A stretch of 20,665 nt of DNA, from contig CAZIUL010000070.1 in NCBI GenBank assembly GCA_964542475.1, positions 1 through 20,665 of the forward strand, given 5' to 3'. This document shows positions 1-8,270 of this stretch, piece after piece. The position numbers and the translations under genes were made by a program. This stretch comes from CAZIUL01 sp964542475. Its GTDB lineage: Bacteria; Planctomycetota; B15-G4; CAYZWU01. Below the pieces are notes generated by a model, which saw only the letters and a program-made list of their open reading frames with translations, was not told the DNA's origin and ran no database searches. Position 1 is the first letter of the stretch. Each line of letters starts with the position of its first letter.

Positions 1-26
1 ACGAAGAGTATGAAATAAGCGGGCTA
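1..26 (-). mobile_element. Partial copy of a TA-flanked palindromic repeat (MITE-like), cut by the window edge
   Basis: On the minus strand these 26 bases read TAGCCCGCTTATTTCATACT and then CTTCGT. This matches the outer end of the longer repeats at 11905 (read on the minus strand), 19013 and 20611. Only the terminus is inside the window. Its TAG is the stop codon of the radical SAM gene ending at position 24. Confidence 0.8.
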
Positions 27-995
27 AAGCATCCCGTCCTTGAGATACCTGACGCATTCGTGTGTTTTCTGGGCGAACCTCGCATCGCGGCGCATTCGGT
101 CCCAGATCGCTTTCAAAGGCTCTTCGAGCACGTTTCCGAACGGCTCATGAAGCAGGTCGCAAGGGGTCACATCCCCGTAGGCTGTTATGTAAACCTTCTC
201 TATTCCCGCGGGACAACCCTGACGCGCGCGGAAGTTGTACAGGTTGTGGTGCCTGGCTTTCGGGTGTTTCAGAAGCTCTTCCAGCGCGGTGTTTCGTTCC
301 TCGCGGCTGAGCATCTTTTCATCCTTGTCCTGCCACCCGCCCACGGATGCCGAATCGCAGATCAGAAGGAAGGCGTTTTCCTTTTCGCACAGGTCGAGCA
401 GCTTCCACATCTGGCTTTTATCCGACGAGGATTCAGAAGACAGAACCGTGGAAAAGCAGATATTGATCCCGTGTTTGTGGCAGAGGCGGGCCGCTTCGAT
501 GACCTTGTTGTACACCCCGTCGATGCCGCGCAGCTCGTCGTGCACCTCTGGCACGGATGAATCGAGCGATGCCTGCAGGGTGTTAAGCCCCGCTTTTGCA
601 AAAGCCGCGATGGTTTCCTCGTCCAGCTCTATGCAGTTGCTCACCACCGAGACCATAGCCCTGTCAGGGGTGCATGTCTTGATGATCTCCACCAGGTCCT
701 TGCGAAGCGTGGGCTCTCCTCCGGTGAGGTTCACGTGTATTGCGCCGAGCGCCAGGCACTGCTTCCAGACCGAGCGTATCTGTTCCTGTGTGAGAGGTTT
801 TTTCCCCTTGCGGAAGAGGTCCGAAGAGTAGCACTTGTGGCATTTTGCCTGGCAGGCGTATGTCAGTGCCAGCTCCACCGATCTGAGCCGGTCTCTCCTC
901 AGGACCAGCGTGTTGAAGAACCCCTTGAATATTCGCCACAGAAGCTTTGGTTTCTTCAAAAAAACACGGTGGCTCCAGGCTTTCTTCCAATCCAT
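24..995 (-). CDS. Radical SAM enzyme with SPASM-like C-terminus
   Basis: A 323-residue radical SAM protein. The iron-sulfur cluster motif is CQAKCHKC (Cys48, Cys52, Cys55), followed by the glycine-rich GGEPTLRKDL (92-101) that contacts SAM. C-terminal cysteines at 261, 279 and 314, with the stretch GDVTPCD, resemble a SPASM/Twitch auxiliary cluster region. Family members modify peptides or small molecules by radical chemistry; the substrate cannot be read here. The N-terminus is basic with hydrophobic patches (LLWRIFKGFFNTLVLRR), suggesting peripheral membrane contact. The start ATG at 995 has only a weak AAGG about 10 bases upstream. The TAG stop is the first three bases of the repeat end covering 1-26, so the last residues may differ from an unmodified ancestor. 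It lies downstream of the B12-type radical SAM gene on the same strand, with a 194-base gap. Confidence 0.9.
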   Translation of the reverse strand: MDWKKAWSHRVFLKKPKLLWRIFKGFFNTLVLRRDRLRSVELALTYACQAKCHKCYSSDLFRKGKKPLTQEQIRSVWKQCLALGAIHVNLTGGEPTLRKDLVEIIKTCTPDRAMVSVVSNCIELDEETIAAFAKAGLNTLQASLDSSVPEVHDELRGIDGVYNKVIEAARLCHKHGINICFSTVLSSESSSDKSQMWKLLDLCEKENAFLLICDSASVGGWQDKDEKMLSREERNTALEELLKHPKARHHNLYNFRARQGCPAGIEKVYITAYGDVTPCDLLHEPFGNVLEEPLKAIWDRMRRDARFAQKTHECVRYLKDGML

Positions 996-1123
996 TCTTT
1001 ACGAACCTTAACTTTAAACGCTTAACGCATATCCGATGCAGATTCCGATACCGATCAGGTTACAAGTCTGGCACCTGATACCACCTGCAATCCGCAGCGC
1101 TGACTGCTGGGAACCAAAAAAGA

Positions 1124-1143
1124 GGGCGAAAAATTTTTCGCCC
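1124..1143. repeat. Perfect 20-bp palindrome, REP-like
   Basis: The sequence GGGCGAAAAATTTTTCGCCC is self-complementary. A near-identical palindrome occurs at 10451-10473. Both sit in gaps between genes of the same direction, which suits a dispersed intergenic repeat. The rest of the 996-1189 gap shows no coding signal. Confidence 0.8.
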
Positions 1144-1189
1144 CTACGGCGCCGACGGAGCAGCGTCCTCCATTGTCAACCGGCGCACA

Positions 1190-2599
1190 TTATTTCCCAG
1201 CGACTTTCCCAACTACCTTTTTGACCAGATACCCTGGCGCCTTGATGAGCTTTTGTTTCAAGGTTAACCCGGATCTTCTGAGGCTCTTGTTCATCTCATC
1301 GATTTCTTTCAGGGTGTCCTGCAACTCTTCCGCTGTCAGCGCGTTTCCCGGGGTGCCTGCCGCGTTCACGATCGATTCCCAGTCGCCGGATAGAATCTTG
1401 CCTTCTCTTACGCCTATTTTATAGAGCTCGGTGTCCGGGTACGGAATAGCCACGTTAAGCAAAAACTCGAACCCCATGGAGTTGTAGAACCGTGCGCTCT
1501 CCATGACCGACTCGCGGGTGTCTTCGGGCAGCCCGATGATCATGTTCGGCGATATGGATATCCCGAGATCAGCGCCGATCTTGTGGATTTCGAGGAACCT
1601 GTTCTTGCCCGCGCCTCCCTTTTTGACCGCTTTTGCCACTGAAGCAGAGGTCGATTCCAGGCCCACGTGCACCTCGGTGCAGCCCGAAGCCCTCATGAGC
1701 TTCATCACTTCTTCATCCAGGTTGGAGAGACGCGTCTGGCAACGCCAGGACAGGTTGTACCGCCGCTTGATCATGGCGTTCAGAAGCTCTTCAATCCGGT
1801 CGCGCTTGAAAAGGAGGATCTGGTCGTGGAAGAAGATCCTGTTCACCTGGTACCTGCGCACCAGGATGTGGATCTCCTCGAGGACCTTTTCTATTGAGCG
1901 GGTCCTGAACTCGGCGCCGTACATGCTCTTGGAACAGAAAACGCATGACATGGGGCATCCCCTGCTCGTCACCACCAGGCCGAAACGGTAATCGGGCGCA
2001 GTGTTGTCCTTATAAAGGTCCATCGGCAGAAGATGGTATGCGGGCAGCGGAAGGGCGTCGAGATCCTGCACGAATCCCGGGTCCGGGTTGTGAACGAGCT
2101 TTCCCTCCCTGCCCCTGTAGCTGATTCCGCCGGCCGTGCGTGGATCGCCCTTCTCCAGCGCATTGACGAACTCCACGGTTTTGTTTTCCGGTTCGCCGCG
2201 GACCAGGTACTTGACTGAAGGAATCGTGTTCAGAATCACTTCAGGGAGTAGAGTGGGGTGGGGACCGATCAGAAGCACCTCGTCCGTTGATCCGGGCTCG
2301 CGGGCATAAGCATCGAGAAAGTCACGGATGTAATCGTTGCTGGGCACGGGGAGCTGCCAGCCGTCGTGACGGTCGGAGTTGTAGATCAGAAGGTCCGGGT
2401 CGAACCGTCCTATCTCCTTGATGATCCGATCGTGTTTCATGTTCAGGGCATCGGCATCCAGCAGGCAAACGTGATGCCCGCTCATTTCCAGAGAGTTCGC
2501 TATGATCGCAAGCGTTATCGGAGGGAAGACCCGCTTGCGGCGCATCACAAAGCCGCGCCTGAAAAACGGTGGATCAGGATTGAGCAGGAATATTTTCAT
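1190..2599 (-). CDS. B12-binding-domain radical SAM protein
   Basis: A 469-residue protein with the usual two-part build of cobalamin-dependent radical SAM enzymes. Residues 1-140 look like a Rossmann-type B12-binding domain (KIFLLNPDP start, IGPHPTLLPE at 111-120, YLVRGEPE at 131-138). The radical SAM core carries RGCPMSCVFC (Cys215, Cys219, Cys222), then VGLES and GLPEDTRES. The canonical DxHxxG cobalamin motif is not evident, which is common in this subgroup. Related proteins methylate unactivated carbons or rearrange lipid, hopanoid or antibiotic intermediates; the substrate here is unknown. The C-terminus is rich in lysine (LKQKLIKAPGYLVKKVVGK). The start ATG at 2599 overlaps the TGA of the 39-codon ORF upstream (ATGA) and has no strong ribosome-binding site of its own, so translational coupling is likely. 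Confidence 0.9.
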   Translation of the reverse strand: MKIFLLNPDPPFFRRGFVMRRKRVFPPITLAIIANSLEMSGHHVCLLDADALNMKHDRIIKEIGRFDPDLLIYNSDRHDGWQLPVPSNDYIRDFLDAYAREPGSTDEVLLIGPHPTLLPEVILNTIPSVKYLVRGEPENKTVEFVNALEKGDPRTAGGISYRGREGKLVHNPDPGFVQDLDALPLPAYHLLPMDLYKDNTAPDYRFGLVVTSRGCPMSCVFCSKSMYGAEFRTRSIEKVLEEIHILVRRYQVNRIFFHDQILLFKRDRIEELLNAMIKRRYNLSWRCQTRLSNLDEEVMKLMRASGCTEVHVGLESTSASVAKAVKKGGAGKNRFLEIHKIGADLGISISPNMIIGLPEDTRESVMESARFYNSMGFEFLLNVAIPYPDTELYKIGVREGKILSGDWESIVNAAGTPGNALTAEELQDTLKEIDEMNKSLRRSGLTLKQKLIKAPGYLVKKVVGKVAGK

Positions 2600-2715
2600 T
2601 TATTTGATCCGGCTTTCAGCTTCTTCAAGCGCTCCTGACGATCGAGCTCATGTGCGGTCAAGACGCCAAGAAGCAGCATTGTCATGACAAAAGATATTGT
2701 TGTTTTCTCGAGCAT
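2596..2715 (-). CDS. 39-residue single-span membrane peptide, coupled to the B12 radical SAM gene
   Basis: A short ORF beginning MLEKTTISFVMTMLLLGVLT, then a charged tail (HELDRQERLKKLKAGSNK). The hydrophobic run at about residues 7-20 is long enough for one membrane span, and the basic tail would lie in the cytoplasm if the N-terminus faces out. A strong ribosome-binding site, AAGGAGG, lies 5 bases before the ATG at 2715, which favours this start over the longer 62-codon version beginning at 2784. The stop overlaps the start of the downstream radical SAM gene. I recognise no family. It could be a real small protein that anchors or regulates the enzyme, or a leader peptide that only sets up translation. 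Signal cleavage is not obvious. Confidence 0.6.
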   Translation of the reverse strand: MLEKTTISFVMTMLLLGVLTAHELDRQERLKKLKAGSNK

Positions 2716-2858
2716 TGCACCCTCCTTAATCATTGAAAACTGATTTTTCAGGAGGAAAATTGATCTTACCTTAAGTATCGTCACCTGACCACAGAACTGA
2801 TTTGATTTTTATGAAATTCGCAAGGCATTCGGGATGCCGAAGAGTATTCTGGTTTAGC

Positions 2859-3554
2859 ATGGTTGACTTCAAAGCGTTTTACGACTCGTACTGGTCGGTA
2901 AAGGACGACTCCTATGACGAGTCCAGGCTGGCGCTGATCGCGAACCGTATCCCCTTCGGAGCAAGGGTCCTCGAGGTGGGGTGCGGCCCCGGGATCCTTG
3001 GGAAGCTTCTCGTTGATAAGGGAGTCGGCGTTGTTGGTGTGGATTTTTCGCCGGTCGCGCTCGACAGAGCCGGCGAAAAAGGCGTTGATCCTGTTCTTTG
3101 CGACCCGGATTCATCCCCCCTGCCTTTCGAGGACGGGGAGTTCAGCTTTGCAGCGTCCAACTCTTCTTTGGAGCACCTGTTCGACCCAACGGCCGTGTTG
3201 AAAGAGATCAGCCGGGTGCTCCGGCCGGGCGGCGTGTTTTTGTGGATGGTTCCGAACATCGGGCACTGGCGGTTCAGGCTGTGGCTGCTTTCCGGAACCT
3301 TTCCAGTCGTGCAGAACTCCGCCACCGATCCCTTGCACATCAGGATGTTCACCGCAAGAGATGCCGCACGCATGCTCCGGCAAGCCGGTTTCCATGTCAG
3401 AGGCGTGTCCGGTTCCGCCGGCACCTGGGTTCCAAGGCTCTATCCCGCCCTATTGAGGCTTCCGGGCATCAGGCACGTCTATGAAAGGCTCGCCCCTGTT
3501 TGGCCCGGCCTTTTCTGCAGGTACCTCTTGCTGGATGCCGAGAAGAAGGGCTGA
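2859..3554 (+). CDS. SAM-dependent methyltransferase, class I (Methyltransf_11-like)
   Basis: A 231-residue class I methyltransferase. Motif I is VLEVGCGPGILG, followed by VVGVDFSPVAL with the acidic residue expected to bind the SAM ribose. Further on are PLPFEDGEFSFA (motif II region), SSLEHL and the post-motif VLRPGGVFLWMVPN. Such enzymes in glycan loci usually methylate sugars or lipid intermediates; the acceptor is not evident. The start at 2859 (MVDFKAFYDSYW) is chosen because the family normally begins close to such a segment. Longer in-frame starts exist at 2811 (ATG) and 2802 (TTG). The gene reads divergently from the 39-codon ORF. Its TGA overlaps the next ATG (TGATG at 3552-3556), so the two methyltransferase genes are probably co-translated. 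Confidence 0.88.
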   Translation: MVDFKAFYDSYWSVKDDSYDESRLALIANRIPFGARVLEVGCGPGILGKLLVDKGVGVVGVDFSPVALDRAGEKGVDPVLCDPDSSPLPFEDGEFSFAASNSSLEHLFDPTAVLKEISRVLRPGGVFLWMVPNIGHWRFRLWLLSGTFPVVQNSATDPLHIRMFTARDAARMLRQAGFHVRGVSGSAGTWVPRLYPALLRLPGIRHVYERLAPVWPGLFCRYLLLDAEKKG

Positions 3555-4438
3555 TGAACACACGAAAGGGCTGCGTGATGAAGGACTCCGGACCCTCTGT
3601 TGATTCCAACCCCGATCCGAGCCGGTTCGATCGCGACACAGAGTTCTTCAAAGCGTTTTACAAGGCCGAAAGAAGCGACGAGGAGGTTCTCGAAGCCACG
3701 GAGGTGGACTGGTTCGGCAAGAGGGCCCTGAAAGGGTTCCTGCGGCGCATAAGCGGCAATGAAAAGGCTGTCCTTGAGGCGGGCGTGGGATCGGGCAGGT
3801 TCTGCAGCACGCTTTCAGGCCTTTTTCCGGGCACGCGTTTCGTCGGCCTCGACATCGTGCCCGAGCTTGCCGGCAATGTCGTGAGATCGGCTGCGCTGCG
3901 CAAAAGGGATAACCTGCACGCGCTGGTGGGGGATATCACCCGGATGCCGTTTCCGGATTCCTTCTTCGATGTGACCTTCAACCAGGGCGTTGTCGAGCAC
4001 ACCGGCGGCAGGCACCAGGAGTCGATAAACGAGATGGCCCGCGTGACCAGGCAGGGAGGATCGGTCATCGTCACCGTGCCGAATTATTACTGTTTTCCCC
4101 ACACGATCAGGCGGGCGGTCAGGAGAAAGCTGGGCTTTGAGGAGCTCACGGGCGACGAGCCCCCGTTCAGGCACAGGGAGATGCTCTACTTTTTCGAGGA
4201 AGCCGGGCTTGGGGACATTCGTATAGAGGGGTACTACTTCATGCAGTCCATCATGCGCCTGCCGAAATTCACATTTCTCAACCGGAACAGGTGGACGCTG
4301 AAGGCGGGGTACATACTGTTATCGAACGGCGGGATGCTGGTTGAGCGGCTTGTGATTCCCATAGTAGACCTGATTACAGGGAACCGTTTTTCAAACCGCT
4401 GCGGTTTCGAGATCATGGTATCGGGGGTGAAAAAGTGA
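3554..4438 (+). CDS. SAM-dependent methyltransferase, class I
   Basis: A 294-residue methyltransferase. Motif I is VLEAGVGSGRFCSTLS, followed by RFVGLDIVPEL, the motif II region MPFPDSFFDVTFNQGVVEHT, and VTRQGGSVIVTVPN. The C-terminal third is less conserved and holds hydrophobic and aromatic stretches (YYFMQSIMRL, GYILLSNGGMLVERLVIPI) that may contact a lipid-linked substrate or the membrane. The start is placed at 3554 because it overlaps the previous stop and follows AGAAGAAGGG. An ATG at 3578 with AAAGGG upstream is an alternative. The TGA at 4436-4438 overlaps the next gene (GTGATG). The acceptor is unknown, but tight packing with a GT-C transferase points to glycan or glycolipid methylation. 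Confidence 0.87.
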   Translation: MNTRKGCVMKDSGPSVDSNPDPSRFDRDTEFFKAFYKAERSDEEVLEATEVDWFGKRALKGFLRRISGNEKAVLEAGVGSGRFCSTLSGLFPGTRFVGLDIVPELAGNVVRSAALRKRDNLHALVGDITRMPFPDSFFDVTFNQGVVEHTGGRHQESINEMARVTRQGGSVIVTVPNYYCFPHTIRRAVRRKLGFEELTGDEPPFRHREMLYFFEEAGLGDIRIEGYYFMQSIMRLPKFTFLNRNRWTLKAGYILLSNGGMLVERLVIPIVDLITGNRFSNRCGFEIMVSGVKK

Positions 4439-6207
4439 TGGGCCGCGGGCGCGTTCGATTGCCTGGAAGCACAACCCTCTTTCACCTGGGGGCGCTGGCG
4501 CTTTTCGCTTTTTTTCTTTGGGAGACCGGCGACATCTCCTCATCATCCTCTGCCACGGCTGACGAGCCGATCTACATACGGTCCGGCCTGCTGATCGTTC
4601 ACGAGCGGGATGTTTCGCTGAACGACATATCTTCACCGTTTCTTTTCAAGGCATTGAACGCTCTTCCTGTGCTGGGCCTGAAAGGAGGGGTGAGAACCGC
4701 GGAGCTGACAGCACCCTCGGAAAAGGAAAAGGGATGGCCACCGCTGCTGCGTGAATGGCACGCTGCGAAGAAGATGCTCAGGGCAGCCGGACCGAGGACC
4801 GTGCTGCCGCTGGCCAGGCTTGTGCCCAGGCTCACGGGTGTCGCGCTCGGGCTGCTGATATACATTGCGGCCGCGATGCTGCTGGGCGTGCCCGCAGCGT
4901 TTCTGAGCCTGGCGGTCTATGTACTCCTGCCCGAGGTTGCCGCGCATTCTTCCCTTTCCACCCTGGAAGCAGGCCTTGCATTCACCGCTTTCTGCACCGT
5001 GGTTTCCCTGGATCGTTTCCTGAAGACAGCCTCTTTGAGGTGGGCCTTGTTGGCGGGTGTCTGTCTCGGGCTGACGCTCTTGACGAAAACCACGGGTGCT
5101 GTTCTCGCGCTTTTCGTGGTGCTTGCCGCCGCGGTCCGTTTTTTCATGGACAGCGACGGAAGGGGCAGGATCGTAAAGGGAACGGTTCTCATCGTTTTTG
5201 CGTCCTGGATCGTTTTGAACGGCGCTTTTTCGTTCGATGGATCGTTCGGAACGATCAGCGCGCAGCCCGAGTACACCGACATCGAGAAAAAGATCAGCGG
5301 TACACCCGGAACCTTTGCAAGGGTTCTGGAGTGGACCGCGGAAAACATCCCTGTGCCGCTGCCCGCGTCTTATGTGCATACGCTTGTAACCCAGGTCGGC
5401 ATCGCGCAAAAAGGCAAACGCATCTTCTTCAACGGCGGGCATTCGAGACAAGGATGGTGGTGGCTCATGCCACTCACTTTTTTGATCAAGATGCCGCTCG
5501 CATTCCTTGTCATGCTTTTGATCGCGCTTTTCATGCGCAAGAGCGCGCGTGTTCCGTGGGTTTACTGGGGCGCCGCTGGGTTCCTGCTCCTTTTTTTCAC
5601 GATGACGGGCAGGCTGAGCATGGGTGTGCGTTATCTTTTTCCGGCGCTGCCGTGCCTTGCCCTGGCAGCGGGAGGGGGGCTCGCCGCGCTCGGCAGAAGG
5701 CCGCGGTACGGAAAGTTAGTTGTGCCGGGGCTGCTCTTGTGGATGGCATTGGCGGTTGCCGCTGTCCACCCGTATCAGCTTTCCTTTGCCAACGCGGCCG
5801 CAGGAGGCCCGAAAGCGCTCTACCGCCTGCTCGGCGACTCAAACGTTGATTGGGGGCAGGACCTTCCCGCGCTCGCAGAGCTCATGGAAAAGGAAGAGAT
5901 CCCGCGGGTGAGGCTCAGCTACTTCGGGTCCGGCGATCCTTCGACCTACGGGATAGTGTACGACCCTCTTCCGTCGGTTGGTATCGAACCCGCGCCCGGG
6001 CGGCCCTGGTGGTTCGAAAAGGGGTACAAAGAGGAGTTCAGCCTTGTTCCCGGTGTCTATGCCATCAGCGCGAACAACCTGAACGGGCTCTGCTTCAACG
6101 ATCCCGACCTCTTCTCCTTTTTCAGGGACAGAGAGCCGGATTTCAGGGCCGGGTACTCGGTTTTGGTGTATGATCTGGAAAAGGAGACGTTGCCCATTGG
6201 GCAATGA
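4438..6207 (+). CDS. GT-C membrane glycosyltransferase (PMT/GT39-like)
   Basis: A 589-residue multi-span membrane protein. After the first transmembrane helix comes an extracytoplasmic loop with an acidic pair in TADEPIYIRSG (Asp42-Glu43), the position of the catalytic or metal-linked acid in GT-C enzymes. Many hydrophobic helices follow (for example LLLIYIAAAMLL-type and FLIKMPLAFLVMLLIALFM). A soluble C-terminal part carries GDSNVDWGQDLPALAELM and SYFGSGDPSTYG, a signature I associate with bacterial PMT-like proteins. Such enzymes move a sugar from a polyprenyl-phosphate donor onto a lipid, glycan or protein outside the membrane. A GTG at 4435 would add one residue. The start overlaps the preceding methyltransferase stop, so the three genes form one transcription unit. 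The GT2 encoded at 9695 is a plausible source of the lipid-linked sugar. Confidence 0.82.
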   Translation: MGRGRVRLPGSTTLFHLGALALFAFFLWETGDISSSSSATADEPIYIRSGLLIVHERDVSLNDISSPFLFKALNALPVLGLKGGVRTAELTAPSEKEKGWPPLLREWHAAKKMLRAAGPRTVLPLARLVPRLTGVALGLLIYIAAAMLLGVPAAFLSLAVYVLLPEVAAHSSLSTLEAGLAFTAFCTVVSLDRFLKTASLRWALLAGVCLGLTLLTKTTGAVLALFVVLAAAVRFFMDSDGRGRIVKGTVLIVFASWIVLNGAFSFDGSFGTISAQPEYTDIEKKISGTPGTFARVLEWTAENIPVPLPASYVHTLVTQVGIAQKGKRIFFNGGHSRQGWWWLMPLTFLIKMPLAFLVMLLIALFMRKSARVPWVYWGAAGFLLLFFTMTGRLSMGVRYLFPALPCLALAAGGGLAALGRRPRYGKLVVPGLLLWMALAVAAVHPYQLSFANAAAGGPKALYRLLGDSNVDWGQDLPALAELMEKEEIPRVRLSYFGSGDPSTYGIVYDPLPSVGIEPAPGRPWWFEKGYKEEFSLVPGVYAISANNLNGLCFNDPDLFSFFRDREPDFRAGYSVLVYDLEKETLPIGQ

Positions 6208-6239
6208 TTTACCAAGATAGAGTTCAAGAAAAAAGAGCC

Positions 6240-6266
6240 GGAGGCGGCAAGAGACTGCCGCCCTCC
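6240..6266. repeat. GC-rich hairpin, REP-like
   Basis: GGCGGCA (6243-6249) pairs with TGCCGCC (6256-6262) around a six-base loop, and GGA/TCC extend the stem past one bulged C. It lies in the 103-base gap between the GT-C and symporter genes. No T-run follows on the plus strand, so it is not a classical terminator for the gene ending at 6207. An A-run at 6229-6234 would give a T-run on the minus strand, where no gene ends. Confidence 0.65.
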
Positions 6267-6310
6267 AAGCAAAAGGACATGCGCCGAATCAACAACGAAA
6301 GGCGTTGCTC

Positions 6311-8083
6311 ATGGAATCACTGGACTGGCTGGTCGTCATCTCGTATTTCCTGGTGCTGCTCGGCCTGACATGCTGGGTCATCAAGAAGAACAAGGACACG
6401 CCCGAGGACTATTTCCTGGCGGGCAGGAACCTCGGCTGGTTCATTGTGGGTGCCTCGATATTCGCCTCGAATATCGGTTCCGAGCACCTTGTCGGCCTTG
6501 CCGGCACAGGATGCACCGACGGCGTGGCCATGGCGCACTACGAGCTTCACGCGTGGTGTCTTCTGGTCCTTGCCTGGATACTGGTCCCGTTTTACTCCCG
6601 CTCCATGGTTTTCACGATGCCCGAGTTTCTTGAAAAAAGGTTCTCTCCGACATCCCGCTGGGTGCTCTCGATCATATCGCTGGTAGCCTACGTTCTTACC
6701 AAGATAGCGGTCGGCATATTTGCGGGCGGCATCGTTTTCATGACCCTTTTGCCGGAGCTTAAGCTCGACCTGGGATTCGCCGAGCTCAACAGCTTCTGGA
6801 TCGGATCTGTTCTCGTTATCGTGCTCACCGGAGTATACACGGTGATAGGCGGGCTGAGGGCCGTGGCCTACACCGAGGCCCTGCAAACGGTTGTCCTGGT
6901 CTTCGGTTCGGTCCTCGTAACGATCTACGGCCTGGTCGAGCTCGGGGGATGGGCCGAGCTTCGCCAGGTGTGCGGTTCCGACATGTTCAACCTGTGGAAA
7001 CCGTTGGTCCCGGACGGAGTCCAGGGCACATGGGCCCCGGTTCTCGAGATGAGCTCCGACGAGGAGATCGTGAGACAGGCCTGGTATTTCAACGGCAACT
7101 ACCCATGGCTCGGCATGCTGTTCTGCGCGCCGGTGATTGGGCTCTGGTACTGGTGCACCGACCAGTACATCGTGCAGCGCGCGCTAGGCGCTTTGAACGA
7201 GCAACAGGCCCGCCGGGGAAGCATCTTCGCGAGCTTCTTAAAGCTTCTTCCAGTGTTCATCTTCATCATACCGGGAATGATCTGCTTCGCCCTTGCAAAG
7301 AGCGGGCAGGTGGAAGGGCTCGACCACCTTGTGGATGAGAACGGCCGGGTAATCGGCGAGGCGTCACAAGCGGCTTTCCCGCTGATGGTCAAGCACATAC
7401 TGCCCGTGGGAGTGCGCGGGATAGTGGTGGCCGGGCTGCTGTCGGCGCTGATGAGCTCGCTCGCCGGGGTGTTCAACGCCTGTTCCACCCTGTTCACCAT
7501 GGACCTGTACCAGAAGTTCAGGCCGAGGGCGTCGAAGCACCAACTCGTGTGGATCGGCCGCATTGCCACCGCATCCATGGTCGTGGTCGGCCTGGCGTGG
7601 GTGCCGGTCATCCAAGGCGCCAAGGGGCTCTACCACTACCTACAGAGCGTTCAGGGCTACCTGGCGCCTCCGATCTTCGTGGTTTTTTTCCTGGGTGTGT
7701 TCATGAAACGCCTCAACAGCAAGGGCTGCCTGGCAGCTCTGGTCGTGGGTTTTCTGCTCGGTGCGTTCCGCCTGGCGGTTGACACGCCTGTGAAGCTTGT
7801 GGAGGGGTTCGCATACGAGGAAGGCTCGTTTCTGTGGATCGTCAACAACATATACTTCCAGTACTACAGCATCATCATCTTCATAGTATGTATTGTTGTG
7901 ATGATTGCGGTCAGCTACAGGACCAGCCCGCCTTCCTACGAGAAGATCAAAGGCCTCACCTACGGGACGATCACCGACCAGCACAGGCGTGAATCGAGGA
8001 GCAGTTGGAACAGGTGGGATGTGATCTCGTCCGCAACGGTTTGCCTGGCGATTCTGGCAGCGTACCTGCTGTTCACCGGATGA
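6311..8083 (+). CDS. Sodium/solute symporter (SSS family, SGLT-like)
   Basis: A 590-residue inner-membrane transporter with roughly 13-14 hydrophobic spans. It shows family motifs: the first-helix start with EDYFLAGRNLGWF, then ASNIGSEHLVGLAGTG, then GLRAVAYTEALQ, and SSLAGVFNACSTLFTMDLYQ near residues 385-405, which corresponds to the region holding the Na2 sodium site in SGLT proteins. It should import a small organic solute driven by sodium; sugars or inositol are typical of the SGLT branch, but the substrate cannot be fixed. The ATG at 6311 is preferred over an in-frame TTG at 6305, and GAAAGG lies a few bases upstream. It sits among glycan genes but is separated by gaps on both sides (103 and 187 bases), so it may be transcribed independently. 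Confidence 0.92.
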   Translation: MESLDWLVVISYFLVLLGLTCWVIKKNKDTPEDYFLAGRNLGWFIVGASIFASNIGSEHLVGLAGTGCTDGVAMAHYELHAWCLLVLAWILVPFYSRSMVFTMPEFLEKRFSPTSRWVLSIISLVAYVLTKIAVGIFAGGIVFMTLLPELKLDLGFAELNSFWIGSVLVIVLTGVYTVIGGLRAVAYTEALQTVVLVFGSVLVTIYGLVELGGWAELRQVCGSDMFNLWKPLVPDGVQGTWAPVLEMSSDEEIVRQAWYFNGNYPWLGMLFCAPVIGLWYWCTDQYIVQRALGALNEQQARRGSIFASFLKLLPVFIFIIPGMICFALAKSGQVEGLDHLVDENGRVIGEASQAAFPLMVKHILPVGVRGIVVAGLLSALMSSLAGVFNACSTLFTMDLYQKFRPRASKHQLVWIGRIATASMVVVGLAWVPVIQGAKGLYHYLQSVQGYLAPPIFVVFFLGVFMKRLNSKGCLAALVVGFLLGAFRLAVDTPVKLVEGFAYEEGSFLWIVNNIYFQYYSIIIFIVCIVVMIAVSYRTSPPSYEKIKGLTYGTITDQHRRESRSSWNRWDVISSATVCLAILAAYLLFTG

Positions 8084-8270
8084 TGCCGTGCCGCCGCGCG
8101 CGGGCGTAAGACGCGAGGTATGCATAATCGATGCTTTCCCCGGTATTCAGTTCATACCAGCATAAATCCGATGTATTTGTGACCGTTTCAATTTCCGCTT
8201 TTGCTTCCGGACGGGTGTTAGACCTGCTGTACGGTTTGCGCCTGCAACGGCCTCGAGAGAGATCGATGCC
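8084..8270. other. Intergenic gap with no recognised element
   Basis: These 187 bases between the symporter and the second B12-type radical SAM gene start with a GC-only run (GCCGCCGCGCGCGGGCG) and become more AT-rich towards the next gene. I see no convincing ORF, hairpin plus T-run, or promoter pair. Confidence 0.4.

Noticed and set aside
2716..2784. Longer 62-codon version of the small membrane peptide
   Set aside because: The strong AAGGAGG site lies just before the ATG at 2715; the longer start has no comparable site and adds an unrelated leader.
4755..5849. A 364-codon open frame on the plus strand inside the GT-C gene
   Set aside because: It is a different frame of the GT-C gene, rich in Arg, Gly and Cys, with no domain pattern, while the GT-C frame has continuous membrane helices.
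6229..6266. Rho-independent terminator for the GT-C gene ending at 6207
   Set aside because: The hairpin is followed by mixed sequence on the plus strand; the T-run would be on the minus strand, where no gene ends.
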